NCBI RefSeq assembly: GCF_022818495.1 | Contig: NZ_CP089291.1 | Span: 1,272,501 to 1,336,500 of the forward strand | Source of the DNA: Fodinisporobacter ferrooxydans | GTDB taxonomy: Bacteria > Bacillota > Bacilli > Tumebacillales > MYW30-H2 | Length of the DNA stretch: 64,000 nt | Direction of reading: 5' to 3' | Shown here: positions 44,012 through 53,862 of the stretch, one piece after another | Layout: every line of letters starts with the position of its first letter | How positions within the stretch are numbered: the first letter of the stretch is position 1 | Translations under genes and position numbers: made by a program | Notes under the pieces: model-generated | Database searches by the model: none | What the model saw: only the letters and a program-made list of their open reading frames with translations | What the model was told of the DNA's origin: nothing

Positions 44012-46544
44012 GCAAGAACAATGGATGGAAGTAAAGACAAAAGGAAAATTTAAACAATGGTATGAGGGTGAAGTGGAGAAATGGAATGAGAAGAAAAGCA
44101 ACTTGCAAGATCAGATGGTGAAATATATGGGGAAATACATGTTCCGCATCTTGATTATGGGATTTTTGTTAGGACGAGCTTCTATACTTGGAGATTTAAC
44201 TCCGTTTGCTTTAAGTTATTATGCAGTGGTATTGAAACTTCGAAAAAAACACTCCTGGTTGCTGTTGATGGCGATCGGCGCTGGAGCCATTACCGCACAT
44301 TCCGCATTTGCTGTGTGGCCGATGCTGTTTGCAACAATGTTCTTATACCAGATTCTATATACACTTCTAAATCGGCAAAAAATACTTGAATTGAATGTGA
44401 TCCCGGTTGTAGTTTTTCTCGTCGATGCAGGTGTACGAATCGGGTATTCGTCCGGGTTCGGCGATCTCAGCCAATATGCGCTTATTATGAGTGTTGTCGA
44501 TGGGTTCCTTGCCATGGTACTCTCATATATCTTTATTCAGCTGCTCCCGATTCTTACGTTTCAGCGAAGTGTGAGACAACTGCGAATTGAAGAAATTATT
44601 TGTTTGGTGATTTTATTAGCTTCTGTCTTAACCGGTTTTCAAGGTCTGTCATTCTATCAGCTATCTATTGAAAATATATTCAGCCGCTATCTAATTATGC
44701 TATTTGCTTTAATTGGCGGTGCGGGTATTGGCGCAGGTGTCGGAGTGGTTGTCGGAATTATCCTGACAATGGGCAACCTTGGGGCTACCACACAGATTGG
44801 ATTACTTGCATTCTCTGGAGTGTTGGCTGGTTTATTGAGGGATACGAGAAAGTGGGGAGTCGGTTTAGGTTTTACAATGGGAACTGCTATTCTTACCGTC
44901 TACGTTGCAAATTTGCATGATGTATGGATGGGGGTAAGTGAAACAGCACTTGCCTTTGCAGGAATTTTATTTACTCCAAAATCATTTATTGAAAAAGTTT
45001 CTCGCTATGTTCCTGGGACGCATCAATTTCGATTGTCGCAACAGGATTATGCGCGGAGAGTTCGCGATGTAATGGCAAATCGGATTGGTGAAGTATCGAA
45101 TGTATTTGCTGAATTATCAAGAACATTTTTGCAAACGTCCTCAACCATGTTGCAGCCGCAAGATGAACAAATGAACAAGACCATTCAAAGGGCTGCACAA
45201 CGGGGGTGTACAGGCTGCTCCAAACAAAATCAGTGTTGGGATAAAGAGTTTTATCAGACATACCGCACGATGTTTGATGTCATAACAATCATGGAGGAAA
45301 AAGGAGAAAACGTATTGCGGGATTCTCCCTCCATCTTGCGTGACAAGTGTATAAAAACAGAACAATTTATACAGCACTTGTACGAATCGATGGAGGAATC
45401 CAAGCGGGAATTATTGTGGCAAACACATATACAAGATAGCCGCAATCTGGTAGCGAGCCAATTAGCAGGAGTTTCCCGCATCATGGGCGACTTGGCAGTT
45501 GAAATGCAAAAGGAAAATCACATATCTGCAGATCATGAAGAACATATCATAGCTGCGTTGGAACAATTGGGGATGACCGTGCAAAGTGTGGACATTATTT
45601 GTTTGGATGAAGGGAAAGTTGAAATCGAAGTGACGCAAGTAGGTTGCGAAGATGCCCGGTCCCAATGTGAAAAGATGGTAGCCCCGCTATTAAGTGAGAT
45701 CATCGGAGAAACGATTACAGTTTCTGATCGGGATACGGAATTTCACGATGGATTTGCAACGTTTCGCCTGACTTCCGCTCGTGCCTTTCAAATTGTAACG
45801 GGTGTTGCCAGTGCGGCAAAGGATGGGCGTGTATTGTCTGGAGATTCGTTTACTTCATTAGATGTAGGGAATGGCAAATTTGCTGTTGCAGTCAGTGATG
45901 GCATGGGAAATGGCGAACGTGCCATGCAGGAATCAAGTGCAGCCATTCGATTATTGCAGCAATTATTAAAGGCCGGATTTGATGAGCAACTAGCAATAAA
46001 AACGGTGAATTCTACATTGCTGCTCCGTTCTCCTGATGAAATGTTTACGACGATGGATTTGGCGTTAATCGATTTGTTTACAGCACATACGGAATTGCTT
46101 AAGATTGGATCTGCGCCGAGTTTTATTAAACGGGGACGAAAAGTAAGGATGGTGCAAGGGGAAAACATACCCATCGGCATTTTGCAAGAAATTGATATTC
46201 AAACCGTTGAAGAGCAGTTGGAACAAGGAGACATTTTAATTTTGTTGTCAGATGGAATCTATGAAGCGCCCAAGCATGTGGTGGATAAGGAAGATTGGCT
46301 GCGCAGAAGAATCGAACAATTGGAAAGTGATGATCCACAGGAGATTGCAGATATGCTGGTTGAATTGGCGGCAAGAATCAATCAAGGAAAAATTACTGAT
46401 GATATGACGGTTGTCGCTGCACGCGTGGATGTGTTTAAACCCGAATGGTCTACGATACGTTTGCCTGGAGTTGGGAGAATCAAACGAAATTCGGGAGGTG
46501 TGCCATATTCGAATCGTTCTTTCGAAGAACCTGTGAAAGCTTGA
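44010..46544 (+). CDS. spoIIE: Stage II sporulation protein E, PP2C phosphatase
   Basis: Dephosphorylates SpoIIAA to activate sigma-F in the forespore, and interacts with FtsZ at the polar septum. The 844-residue protein has a short cytoplasmic start, about ten membrane segments (about 45-330), a central FtsZ-binding and regulatory region containing a cysteine cluster (CTGCSKQNQCWD), and a C-terminal PP2C domain (about 590-820) with VSDGMGNGERAMQES, LLSDGIYEAP and ITDDMTVVAARV. ATG 44010 is preferred; GTG codons at 43998 and 44001 overlap the GGGTGG site. Transcribed from the Spo0A-type promoter. Confidence 0.96.
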   Translation: MQEQWMEVKTKGKFKQWYEGEVEKWNEKKSNLQDQMVKYMGKYMFRILIMGFLLGRASILGDLTPFALSYYAVVLKLRKKHSWLLLMAIGAGAITAHSAFAVWPMLFATMFLYQILYTLLNRQKILELNVIPVVVFLVDAGVRIGYSSGFGDLSQYALIMSVVDGFLAMVLSYIFIQLLPILTFQRSVRQLRIEEIICLVILLASVLTGFQGLSFYQLSIENIFSRYLIMLFALIGGAGIGAGVGVVVGIILTMGNLGATTQIGLLAFSGVLAGLLRDTRKWGVGLGFTMGTAILTVYVANLHDVWMGVSETALAFAGILFTPKSFIEKVSRYVPGTHQFRLSQQDYARRVRDVMANRIGEVSNVFAELSRTFLQTSSTMLQPQDEQMNKTIQRAAQRGCTGCSKQNQCWDKEFYQTYRTMFDVITIMEEKGENVLRDSPSILRDKCIKTEQFIQHLYESMEESKRELLWQTHIQDSRNLVASQLAGVSRIMGDLAVEMQKENHISADHEEHIIAALEQLGMTVQSVDIICLDEGKVEIEVTQVGCEDARSQCEKMVAPLLSEIIGETITVSDRDTEFHDGFATFRLTSARAFQIVTGVASAAKDGRVLSGDSFTSLDVGNGKFAVAVSDGMGNGERAMQESSAAIRLLQQLLKAGFDEQLAIKTVNSTLLLRSPDEMFTTMDLALIDLFTAHTELLKIGSAPSFIKRGRKVRMVQGENIPIGILQEIDIQTVEEQLEQGDILILLSDGIYEAPKHVVDKEDWLRRRIEQLESDDPQEIADMLVELAARINQGKITDDMTVVAARVDVFKPEWSTIRLPGVGRIKRNSGGVPYSNRSFEEPVKA

Positions 46545-46630
46545 GGGAATCATTGCGCTCTGTATGCCGTTTTCCTCTGCGTGCTCTTGTTTTGTTTTCA
46601 ATTGAATTTTGCTTTCAACTGCTGCCACAT

Positions 46631-46655
46631 TCCCCCCGGATCCTTTGGGGGCTTT
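46631..46655 (+). terminator. Possible terminator after spoIIE
   Basis: CCCCC pairs with GGGGG, then CTTTG. The T run is short. Confidence 0.5.
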
Positions 46656-46714
46656 GTTATGAGTAAAAGATTTTTAGGACATACTAATTTTATTCATAAT
46701 TGCGAGGTGGTAAT

Positions 46715-47452
46715 ATGTGGAATAAGGCGAAAGCAAGGCAGATTCTATTAATCACAGATGGTTGTTCCAATAGCGGCATGGATCCGGTTTATGTTGCACA
46801 AGCAGCCCATGAACAGGGAATCACAGTGAATGTGATTGGAATTTTGGACGGTGGCGCCTTAGGGAGCAAAGGCGAAAAGGAGGTGGAAAATATAGCGGCG
46901 GCAGGCGGCGGCATGTGTCGGATCGTCGATTCCGGCCAGTTAAAACAGACCATGCAAATGATGACACGGCATACCACACAATTAACATTGCAGCAAGTCG
47001 TCAACAAGGAATTGCGATCGCTGATCGGACAAGAACAAGAAGAGTTGCCGCCGGAAACCCGGATGAAGGTGGCCAGATTTGTCGATAATTTGACAGATGA
47101 AATCGATTTGCAATTGGTTGTCGTCATTGATGGAAGTGCAAGTATGCAGACAAAAATGGCACAAGTTCAAAATGCAATCCGCGAATTGGATATAAGTTTA
47201 GATGTTCGTAATGGTGAACATGACTTGGCATTGCTTTTGTATCCTGGATCAAATGGAGAAGATGTGCAAGTCATGAATCGTTTTGGAGAAAAAGCCCAAT
47301 TAACGAATCTCGCAAGCCGTTTAACCGCCCAGGGGTGTACGCCTACCGGACCAGCGCTTGCTGTGGCCGTTCAAATGTTTGATCTTGGTTCGCAGTGGAA
47401 CGAGCAACCGGATGCAGAAGGCAAGGGGCATTTTTCAAAATATGTACTCTGA
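46715..47452 (+). CDS. yabS: VWA-domain protein YabS
   Basis: A 245-residue protein with von Willebrand A features: an N-terminal segment ITDGCSNSGMDP resembling a late VWA strand, and a second region with the MIDAS-like VVVIDGSASMQTKM at about residue 136 and TPTGPAL. Same length as B. subtilis YabS and same position after spoIIE. It probably binds a protein partner through a metal ion. ATG 46715 follows GAGGTGG. It overlaps yabT by 11 bp, which suggests a joint function with the kinase. Confidence 0.88.
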   Translation: MWNKAKARQILLITDGCSNSGMDPVYVAQAAHEQGITVNVIGILDGGALGSKGEKEVENIAAAGGGMCRIVDSGQLKQTMQMMTRHTTQLTLQQVVNKELRSLIGQEQEELPPETRMKVARFVDNLTDEIDLQLVVVIDGSASMQTKMAQVQNAIRELDISLDVRNGEHDLALLLYPGSNGEDVQVMNRFGEKAQLTNLASRLTAQGCTPTGPALAVAVQMFDLGSQWNEQPDAEGKGHFSKYVL

Positions 47453-48419
47453 TCAAGCGCTTTTGGATATTCCAATAGGAACGGTACTCACTGGAAAATG
47501 GTACAGAGGGCGTTACAAAATACTCCGCAAATTGGGAAATGGCGCCAATGGGCAGGTATATCTCGCAGAATCGACAGGGCGCACATACGCATTAAAACTA
47601 TCGGAGAATGCCGGCGAGTTGGCATTGGAATATCAAATCTTAAAGGACATCCGGGGGAAGACAGTATCCAATACAGTCGGGCCTGCTGTTTTTGAATTGG
47701 ATGATTGGGAAAACAGCAGCCATACCCGTTTTTTTTTCGTAATGGAATATGTGGAAGGGTGTTCCCTGGCTCAATTTGTTGCAAAAAAGGGTCACAAGTG
47801 GGTGGCCGTTATGATCAGCCAAGTTTTAAAAAATGTTCATATTTTGCATACGCTAGGGTATGTATTTGGAGATTTAAAATTAGACAATTGCCTTGTTGTG
47901 GAACAGACGGCTACTGTGCGAATGATTGATTTTGGCGGTGTAACACCTTTTGGAAAAGGCATTCGACAATATACGGAATGGGTTGACAGAGCCTGGTGGG
48001 AGCAGGGGACACGGAGAGCAGATCAATGGTATGACGCATTTGCGGTTGCTATGATGATCGTCCGCTTGCTTATGCCTGAAATCTCCAAAAAGTTAGAAGC
48101 AGATAGCCGTAACTATACGGGCGAACAGCTCTGGAATTCCTTGCAGGAGCAAATGAAGGAGCAATGTCGTAGCAAAACGGAAATTCGGGTATGGTTGCCA
48201 ATATTAAAAAAGGCATGGGCAGGCGGCTACACTTCCTTGCTTTTGATGAGAGAGGATGTATTGGACTTAATGCAAATGCAGTTGCATGTATCGGCAATGC
48301 CGGCCGCAGATACAGGTTTTAAAAAAACAAAAAAGAGGGACTGGACAGATTATTGGCTTTGGGTCATGGTGGCAGGTTCACTATCGATGTTTTTGTTTTT
48401 TTACTTTTATAGTTTCTAA
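47442..48419 (+). CDS. yabT: Membrane-anchored Ser/Thr protein kinase YabT
   Basis: Hanks-type kinase; the B. subtilis enzyme is DNA-activated and phosphorylates RecA early in sporulation. The 325-residue protein has a glycine loop GNGANGQVY, the ATP-binding lysine in YALKL, a catalytic loop FGDLKLDN (HRD replaced by FGD), DFGG, and a C-terminal membrane helix (about 303-322). The absence of an extracellular domain also fits YabT. ATG 47442 lies inside yabS; AAGGGG is about 12 bp upstream. Confidence 0.9.
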   Translation: MYSDQALLDIPIGTVLTGKWYRGRYKILRKLGNGANGQVYLAESTGRTYALKLSENAGELALEYQILKDIRGKTVSNTVGPAVFELDDWENSSHTRFFFVMEYVEGCSLAQFVAKKGHKWVAVMISQVLKNVHILHTLGYVFGDLKLDNCLVVEQTATVRMIDFGGVTPFGKGIRQYTEWVDRAWWEQGTRRADQWYDAFAVAMMIVRLLMPEISKKLEADSRNYTGEQLWNSLQEQMKEQCRSKTEIRVWLPILKKAWAGGYTSLLLMREDVLDLMQMQLHVSAMPAADTGFKKTKKRDWTDYWLWVMVAGSLSMFLFFYFYSF

Positions 48420-48485
48420 CGCTTGTGTTTGGGGAAAGTAACAGGTAGAATCGTTGGTAAATTACTAGTAGGTGGCTGAACCGTT

Positions 48486-49259
48486 TTGCAATCGACAGAA
48501 CCAAGTATTGAGGCAATTCTTCAATTGTGTCTGGAAGCCAGTCGGGTGATGGTGTATTGTGGGGCGGAAACCTCAAGAGTGGAAGAAATCATTTATCGAC
48601 TGGCTACCGCTAGCCATGTAGAACAAGTAGAGAGCTTTGTTACACCGACTGGCATCTTTATCATGGTTAAAAAGTTTGGAAAAACATTGACGCAATTAGC
48701 GAGAGTGACGAGTGACGCTTCGATTGACTTGAATAAAGTGACAAAAGTAAATGACATTTCAAGGAAATACTGTCGTGGAGAGTATTCCGCGGATGAAGCA
48801 ATTGAGCAGATTCGTTGCATTGTTAAGGAGCGCCCCCCTTATCCCGGATGGTTGCGGCAAATTTGCGCAGGTGTATCCGGAGGTGCATTTGCTTTATTGT
48901 TTCATGGGAGTTGGAAGGATATTTTGCCTGGATTTTTGAGTGCATTGTTGGCAAATATGCTTGCGGAAATACCGGATTACCGAATTCCGCGGTTTTTAAA
49001 TGTATTCGTCGGAGCACTTGGCGGGTCGTTATTGGGACTTGCTTTTCTGAGACTTGGTTTCGGTGAACATACGGAGACGATTATCATCGGGGCGATTATT
49101 CCTTTATTGCCGGGATTGTCTATAACAAATGCAATCCGCGATTTGATGGCGGGGGATTTACTTGCTGGCGTTGCCCGTTGTGGTGAAGCAGTGCTTACCA
49201 CCTTGTCTATTGCTGTGGCGGTAGGAATCGGATTGTCTATGTTTGGAGTGCCTACATAA
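48486..49259 (+). CDS. Threonine/serine exporter family, large part (ThrE/YjjP type)
   Basis: A 257-residue protein with a soluble N-terminal part (about 1-115) and five hydrophobic segments afterwards. The GAETSRVEEIIYRL motif near the N-terminus and PGLSITNAIRDL are typical of the ThrE/DUF1212 family. It works with the next gene, the smaller half of the split transporter. TTG 48486 follows GTAGGTGG. Members export small amino or organic acids; the substrate here is not known. B. subtilis has no such pair between yabT and tilS. Confidence 0.85.
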   Translation: MQSTEPSIEAILQLCLEASRVMVYCGAETSRVEEIIYRLATASHVEQVESFVTPTGIFIMVKKFGKTLTQLARVTSDASIDLNKVTKVNDISRKYCRGEYSADEAIEQIRCIVKERPPYPGWLRQICAGVSGGAFALLFHGSWKDILPGFLSALLANMLAEIPDYRIPRFLNVFVGALGGSLLGLAFLRLGFGEHTETIIIGAIIPLLPGLSITNAIRDLMAGDLLAGVARCGEAVLTTLSIAVAVGIGLSMFGVPT

Positions 49260-49260
49260 T

Positions 49261-49725
49261 ATGCATATATTCTTTATGATGATTTTGAGTTTTGTGGCCA
49301 CTGTTTCGTTTGCCGTGTTGTTTTTTGTTCCCCCAAAAGCATTAATGCCAGTTGGACTGGTTGGTGTGATTGGGTGGCTGATTTTGGTGCTTTCTCTGAA
49401 TCACAACATTTCCAATGTTGCAGGAAGTTTTATGGCAGCATTAGTGATTGCGTTTTTGAGCGAATTGCTCGCACGTCAATTCAAGATGCCGGTAATCGTA
49501 TTTACAGTTGCCGGAATTGTGCCGTTGGTGCCTGGATCCTCTGCCTTTTCTACGATGATTGATTTTGTGAATGGCCGTTATATGAATGGGTTGGCAAAAG
49601 GTGCGGAAACGTTGTTAATTGCCGGAGCAATCGCAACAGGTCTTGTAATATCAGGTGCATTTATGCGCTTTGGATGGAGGAGGCAGCATGTTCCTACAAA
49701 AACTCCGCCAAACAATTCAAAATGA
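49261..49725 (+). CDS. Threonine/serine exporter family, small part (YjjB/DUF3815 type)
   Basis: A 154-residue protein with four to five hydrophobic segments; GIVPLVPGSSAFSTM is the family signature. Its ATG (49261) follows the stop of the large part by one base. The last 38 bp overlap tilS. Together the two would form a ThrE-like transporter. Confidence 0.83.
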   Translation: MHIFFMMILSFVATVSFAVLFFVPPKALMPVGLVGVIGWLILVLSLNHNISNVAGSFMAALVIAFLSELLARQFKMPVIVFTVAGIVPLVPGSSAFSTMIDFVNGRYMNGLAKGAETLLIAGAIATGLVISGAFMRFGWRRQHVPTKTPPNNSK

Positions 49726-51127
49726 ATTGAAAATTGAAACGGGCGCCCATATTCTGGTGGGTGTCTCAGGAGGAGTCGACTCGGTGTGTTTGCTCGTCGG
49801 GCTACATTCGTTAGCAGAGGAATTTTCCTGGCAATTGACGGTTTGCCATGTGGAACACGGGCTGCGCGGCGAAGAGTCGAAAGAAGACGCAGATTTTGTT
49901 GAACAGCTTGCAAAACGGTTGAACCTGCCTTTTGTTTTAGGCGAATTTGATGTGGCTGCATTTGCAAAAAAACAAGGGCTGTCTACACAAATTGCGGCCA
50001 GAATCGTACGTTATGATTTTTTTGAAAAGGTCATGCGCGAAAAAGGCGCCGACTATCTTGCGGTCGCACATCATGCGGATGATCAAGCCGAGACCATTTT
50101 GATGCGTATTCTTCGGGGTACGTCCACGAGTGGAATGGCTGGCATGCATCTCAAACGGAAATGGCGGGATTTTCTTATTATTCGCCCGCTGCTTTGGATG
50201 TGGCGACATGAAATCGAGGAATATTGTCAAATGCGGCAATTAAGTTATCGAACGGATTCTTCAAATGTATCGACAAAGTACTTGCGCAATAAAATTCGGC
50301 TGGAACTCATTCCTTACATCGAACATGCATATAATCCTAACATTAAGGAACGATTGCTACGATTGGGCAAAATCGTCCAAAACGAAGATGAGTATTTGGA
50401 AAGACACGCACGACAATGGATGCAACAGCATTGCCAAGTCGAACCGAGTCGTATTTTATTTTCCCGGACTTCCTTTCAAAAGCTTGACTTTGCTTTACAA
50501 CCTAGAGCAATTAAACTAATATTATATTATCTATCGGGACATACCACTTCGTGGGAATCTATACATATCGATACCATTTATCAGAGAATATTAGATGGAC
50601 AAAACGTATACGATTCAGTAGTCGCACATGGTATTTATCTTCGATGTGAATATGATTCTGTTCATTTCCATACATATGTAGAACCATCTGCAAGAACACC
50701 GATCACAATAGAATTGAATCAAACAAAATCACAAACGGTTCCGTTTGGTTCGTTTATTGTATACTCAGACATCATAAAAGACTCACCACAGCGATCCTAC
50801 AAGGATCTGATGGGTAAGTGGGAAACAGTTATTCCCATTGATGACGCGATCAACCATTCAAAGATCCGCATTCGAACCCGGATTGCCGGTGATAGCATGC
50901 AACCGTTTGGGTTTGACGGTACGACAAAAGTGAAAAAATTAATGATTGACAGGAAAATACCAGCATCGATGAGGGATCAATGGCCGATACTTGAGATCGA
51001 TCATACAATTGTGTGGATACCGGGAATTCGTCGTTCCAGACATTATTTGATCCATTCGGATACAAAGGATCTGATGCACATACGTGTTTCCTTTGCTGGA
51101 TCAACTGTACAATTGGAAGGATGCTAG
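49688..51127 (+). CDS. tilS: tRNA(Ile)-lysidine synthetase
   Basis: Converts C34 of tRNA-Ile(CAU) to lysidine so that AUA is read as Ile. The 479-residue protein has the N-type ATP pyrophosphatase motif GVSGGVDS (about residues 25-32), VCHVEHGLRG, AHHADDQAETILMRI and YRTDSSN, plus a C-terminal substrate-binding region. ATG 49688 follows GGAGGAGG; the upstream frame to 49655 has no site. hpt follows 16 bp later, the conserved tilS-hpt-ftsH order. Confidence 0.95.
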   Translation: MFLQKLRQTIQNELKIETGAHILVGVSGGVDSVCLLVGLHSLAEEFSWQLTVCHVEHGLRGEESKEDADFVEQLAKRLNLPFVLGEFDVAAFAKKQGLSTQIAARIVRYDFFEKVMREKGADYLAVAHHADDQAETILMRILRGTSTSGMAGMHLKRKWRDFLIIRPLLWMWRHEIEEYCQMRQLSYRTDSSNVSTKYLRNKIRLELIPYIEHAYNPNIKERLLRLGKIVQNEDEYLERHARQWMQQHCQVEPSRILFSRTSFQKLDFALQPRAIKLILYYLSGHTTSWESIHIDTIYQRILDGQNVYDSVVAHGIYLRCEYDSVHFHTYVEPSARTPITIELNQTKSQTVPFGSFIVYSDIIKDSPQRSYKDLMGKWETVIPIDDAINHSKIRIRTRIAGDSMQPFGFDGTTKVKKLMIDRKIPASMRDQWPILEIDHTIVWIPGIRRSRHYLIHSDTKDLMHIRVSFAGSTVQLEGC

Positions 51128-51143
51128 GAGGTTTTTAAAGGGC

Positions 51144-51683
51144 ATGCAGCAAGATATACTTGAGGTCTTATTTACAGAGGAAATGATTCAAGACAAAGTT
51201 CGAGAACTAGGTGCGGCGATCAGTCGTGACTACACCGGTAAGTCCCCTTTATTTATCTGTATTTTAAAAGGTGCCGTCATGTTTATGGCCGACTTGGCGA
51301 AACGCACCGATATTCCCCTGGAAATGGATTTTATGGCGATCTCAAGTTATGGAGATTCGACGAAGTCATCGGGTGTCGTACGAATACTAAAGGACTTGGA
51401 TAAGGAAGTGGAAGGCCGTGATCTTATCATTGTTGAAGACATTATCGACAGTGGACTGACACTTTCCTATCTGCGCAACTTATTGCTTCAACGCAATGCC
51501 AAATCGATACGAATTGTGACATTATTTGATAAACCGGAAGGACGGACAGTTAATATAAGTCCGAATTATTTTGGTTTTCAAGTGCCAAACCGATTTATTG
51601 TTGGATATGGATTGGACTACGCGGATAAATATCGCAATCTTCCATACGTTGGGATTTTACGTCCAGAAGTATATAGTCACTGA
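51144..51683 (+). CDS. hpt: Hypoxanthine phosphoribosyltransferase
   Basis: Salvages hypoxanthine and guanine with PRPP. The 179-residue protein shows ICILKGAVMFMADL, the PRPP loop IIVEDIIDSGLTLSYL and VGYGLDYADKYRNLPYVG. In B. subtilis the product also forms a complex with TilS that activates ftsH, and the same gene order is present here. ATG 51144 is 9-10 bp after AGGAGG; the longer frame inside tilS is unlikely. Confidence 0.96.
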   Translation: MQQDILEVLFTEEMIQDKVRELGAAISRDYTGKSPLFICILKGAVMFMADLAKRTDIPLEMDFMAISSYGDSTKSSGVVRILKDLDKEVEGRDLIIVEDIIDSGLTLSYLRNLLLQRNAKSIRIVTLFDKPEGRTVNISPNYFGFQVPNRFIVGYGLDYADKYRNLPYVGILRPEVYSH

Positions 51684-51778
51684 AGCGGCAATCATACTAC
51701 ATAAAGTAGTTCGAAGATTGTTTACATGACTGGAATTGTGATAAAATGGAATCCGCCGTGACTGTGAGGAGGTAAGGA

Positions 51779-53746
51779 ATGAATAAAATCCTGCGTAATA
51801 CCGTTTTTTATCTGATTTTATTCTTGGTTGTCATTGGAATTATCCAATTCTTTACCAGCAACCAAGAGCAAAGGCAAGAAATACCGGTAACACAGTTTTA
51901 TCAGCAGCTCCATAATGGGGATGTGCAGTCGGTAAGTGTTACTACAGAAGGAATTACGTTACAAATTCAAGCGACTCTGAAAAATGGTAATCAAGTTGTT
52001 ACTAGAGGACTAATGGGTGATAAATTCATTCAGGATCTGGTAACAGAGGCGAATACAACGGTCAAACCTCCACAAAAGGAATCGGTTTGGTTATCATTTT
52101 TTACATCCATCGTACCGTTTATTATCATGTTTGTGCTGTTTTTCTTCTTGCTCAATCAAGCGCAGGGCGGCGGAAGCAAGGTCATGAACTTTGGCAAAAG
52201 CCGTGCGAAGCTGTATACAGAAGAGAAAAAACGCGTCACGTTTAATGATGTAGCCGGAAATGATGAAGAGAAAAACGAATTGGTGGAAGTTGTCGAGTTT
52301 CTCAAGGATCCGCGCAAATTCTCGGCATTGGGTGCAAGAATTCCGAAAGGTGTCTTGCTGGTAGGACCTCCTGGTACAGGTAAAACCCTTTTGGCCCGGG
52401 CGGTTGCAGGTGAAGCTGGCGTTCCGTTTTTCAGCATAAGCGGATCTGACTTTGTTGAAATGTTTGTCGGTGTAGGTGCATCCCGTGTTCGGGATTTGTT
52501 CGAAAATGCCAAGAAAAATGCACCCTGTATCATATTTATTGATGAGATTGATGCAGTCGGCCGTCATCGCGGCGCAGGGCTCGGCGGCGGACACGATGAG
52601 CGTGAACAAACATTGAACCAATTGCTTGTCGAGATGGATGGGTTCGGCACCAATGAAGGCATTATTATTATTGCAGCGACGAACAGGCCCGATATTTTGG
52701 ATCCTGCGCTGTTGCGTCCCGGTCGATTTGATAGGCAGATTACGGTTGACCGTCCAGATGTAAAAGGTCGGGAAGAGATTTTGAAAATCCATGCTCGCAA
52801 CAAACCATTGGCAAATGACGTGCATTTGGATGTAATTGCGCGATTGACACCCGGCTTTACGGGAGCCGATTTGGAGAACCTTTTGAATGAAGCGGCATTG
52901 CTGGCTGCTCGCAGAAACAAACGGGTTGTTGACATGAATGAAGTGGAAGATGCGATTGATCGCGTGATTGCAGGACCGGAAAAACGGAGTCGACGAGTCA
53001 GCGAAGTGGAGAAAAAGATTGTAGCCTATCATGAAGCGGGGCACGCGATTGTCGGATACTTTTTGCAACATGCGGATACCGTTCATAAAGTAACGATTAT
53101 TCCGCGGGGAATGGCAGGCGGTTATAACATTTTCTTGCCGAAGGAAGATCGCTTTCTCATGCGCAAGCAGGAGTTGCTGGATCGGGTTTCCGGGTTGCTT
53201 GGCGGTCGTGTTGCGGAAGAAATTATCTTTGGCGATATCAGTACAGGCGCCAGCAATGACTTGGAACGGGCAACCCAGATCGTTCGCGGAATGGTTACAG
53301 ATTATGGAATGAGCGAAAAATTGGGGAATATGCAGTTCGGACACCGTCAAGGGCAAGTGTTTTTAGGCAGGGATTTCACGTCGGAGCAAAATTATAGCGA
53401 TGCGATTGCGCATGAAATCGACAAAGAAATGAGGCATTTTATCGATATTGCGTATGAACGTACACGTGAAGTTTTAACGAAGCATCGTGATAAGCTTGAG
53501 TTGCTTGCGCAAACATTATTAGAAAAAGAGACGCTGGATGCAGAGCAAATCAAACACTTGATGGAAACAGGGCAATTACCGGAACGGTCACGTGGAGACG
53601 TCAAAGTAAATATAGCGACTTCCAATACGAACGACCCGACAGCTTCAAAGCAATCTGGTGCAATAGAACCGCAAGCACCGCCGATTCGCAAGTTTGAGCG
53701 TCCGCTTCCGCCGGAGCCTCCTGAGAATACAAACAAAAATGAGTAA
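51779..53746 (+). CDS. ftsH: ATP-dependent zinc metalloprotease FtsH
   Basis: Membrane AAA+ protease that degrades misassembled membrane proteins and regulators such as Spo0E in B. subtilis. The 655-residue protein has a membrane helix at about 7-25, an extracellular segment, a second helix at about 105-127, Walker A GPPGTGKT at about 195, [13 protein letters not shown], the second region of homology, and the zinc motif HEAGH at about 418. The C-terminal 45 residues are Pro/Glu/Asn-rich. ATG 51779 follows GAGGAGG. Terminator at 53753. Confidence 0.97.
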   Translation: MNKILRNTVFYLILFLVVIGIIQFFTSNQEQRQEIPVTQFYQQLHNGDVQSVSVTTEGITLQIQATLKNGNQVVTRGLMGDKFIQDLVTEANTTVKPPQKESVWLSFFTSIVPFIIMFVLFFFLLNQAQGGGSKVMNFGKSRAKLYTEEKKRVTFNDVAGNDEEKNELVEVVEFLKDPRKFSALGARIPKGVLLVGPPGTGKTLLARAVAGEAGVPFFSISGSDFVEMFVGVGASRVRDLFENAKKNAPCIIFIDEIDAVGRHRGAGLGGGHDEREQTLNQLLVEMDGFGTNEGIIIIAATNRPDILDPALLRPGRFDRQITVDRPDVKGREEILKIHARNKPLANDVHLDVIARLTPGFTGADLENLLNEAALLAARRNKRVVDMNEVEDAIDRVIAGPEKRSRRVSEVEKKIVAYHEAGHAIVGYFLQHADTVHKVTIIPRGMAGGYNIFLPKEDRFLMRKQELLDRVSGLLGGRVAEEIIFGDISTGASNDLERATQIVRGMVTDYGMSEKLGNMQFGHRQGQVFLGRDFTSEQNYSDAIAHEIDKEMRHFIDIAYERTREVLTKHRDKLELLAQTLLEKETLDAEQIKHLMETGQLPERSRGDVKVNIATSNTNDPTASKQSGAIEPQAPPIRKFERPLPPEPPENTNKNE

Positions 53747-53752
53747 TGTTTC

Positions 53753-53785
53753 AAGGTCGCAACTCCTGTAGTTCGCGACCTTTTT
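53753..53785 (+). terminator. Terminator after ftsH
   Basis: AAGGTCGC pairs with GCGACCTT with an inner AAC-GTT, then TTT. Confidence 0.9.
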
Positions 53786-53795
53786 ATATAGAGTA

Positions 53796-53824
53796 TTGTG
53801 AATTATGGGAAAGACATCTAAAAT
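53796..53824 (+). promoter_or_regulatory. Probable promoter of the HD-GYP gene
   Basis: TTGTGA (53796-53801), 17-bp spacer, TAAAAT (53819-53824). Confidence 0.6.
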
Positions 53825-53862
53825 ATAGATAGGTTTGGAAAAATGATTTGAGAAGGTGCTTT

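Noticed and set aside
52094-53356. 420-codon open frame opposite ftsH
   Set aside because: Long, but antisense to the AAA and protease domains of ftsH, Cys/Phe/Asn-rich and without a start signal; a shadow frame.
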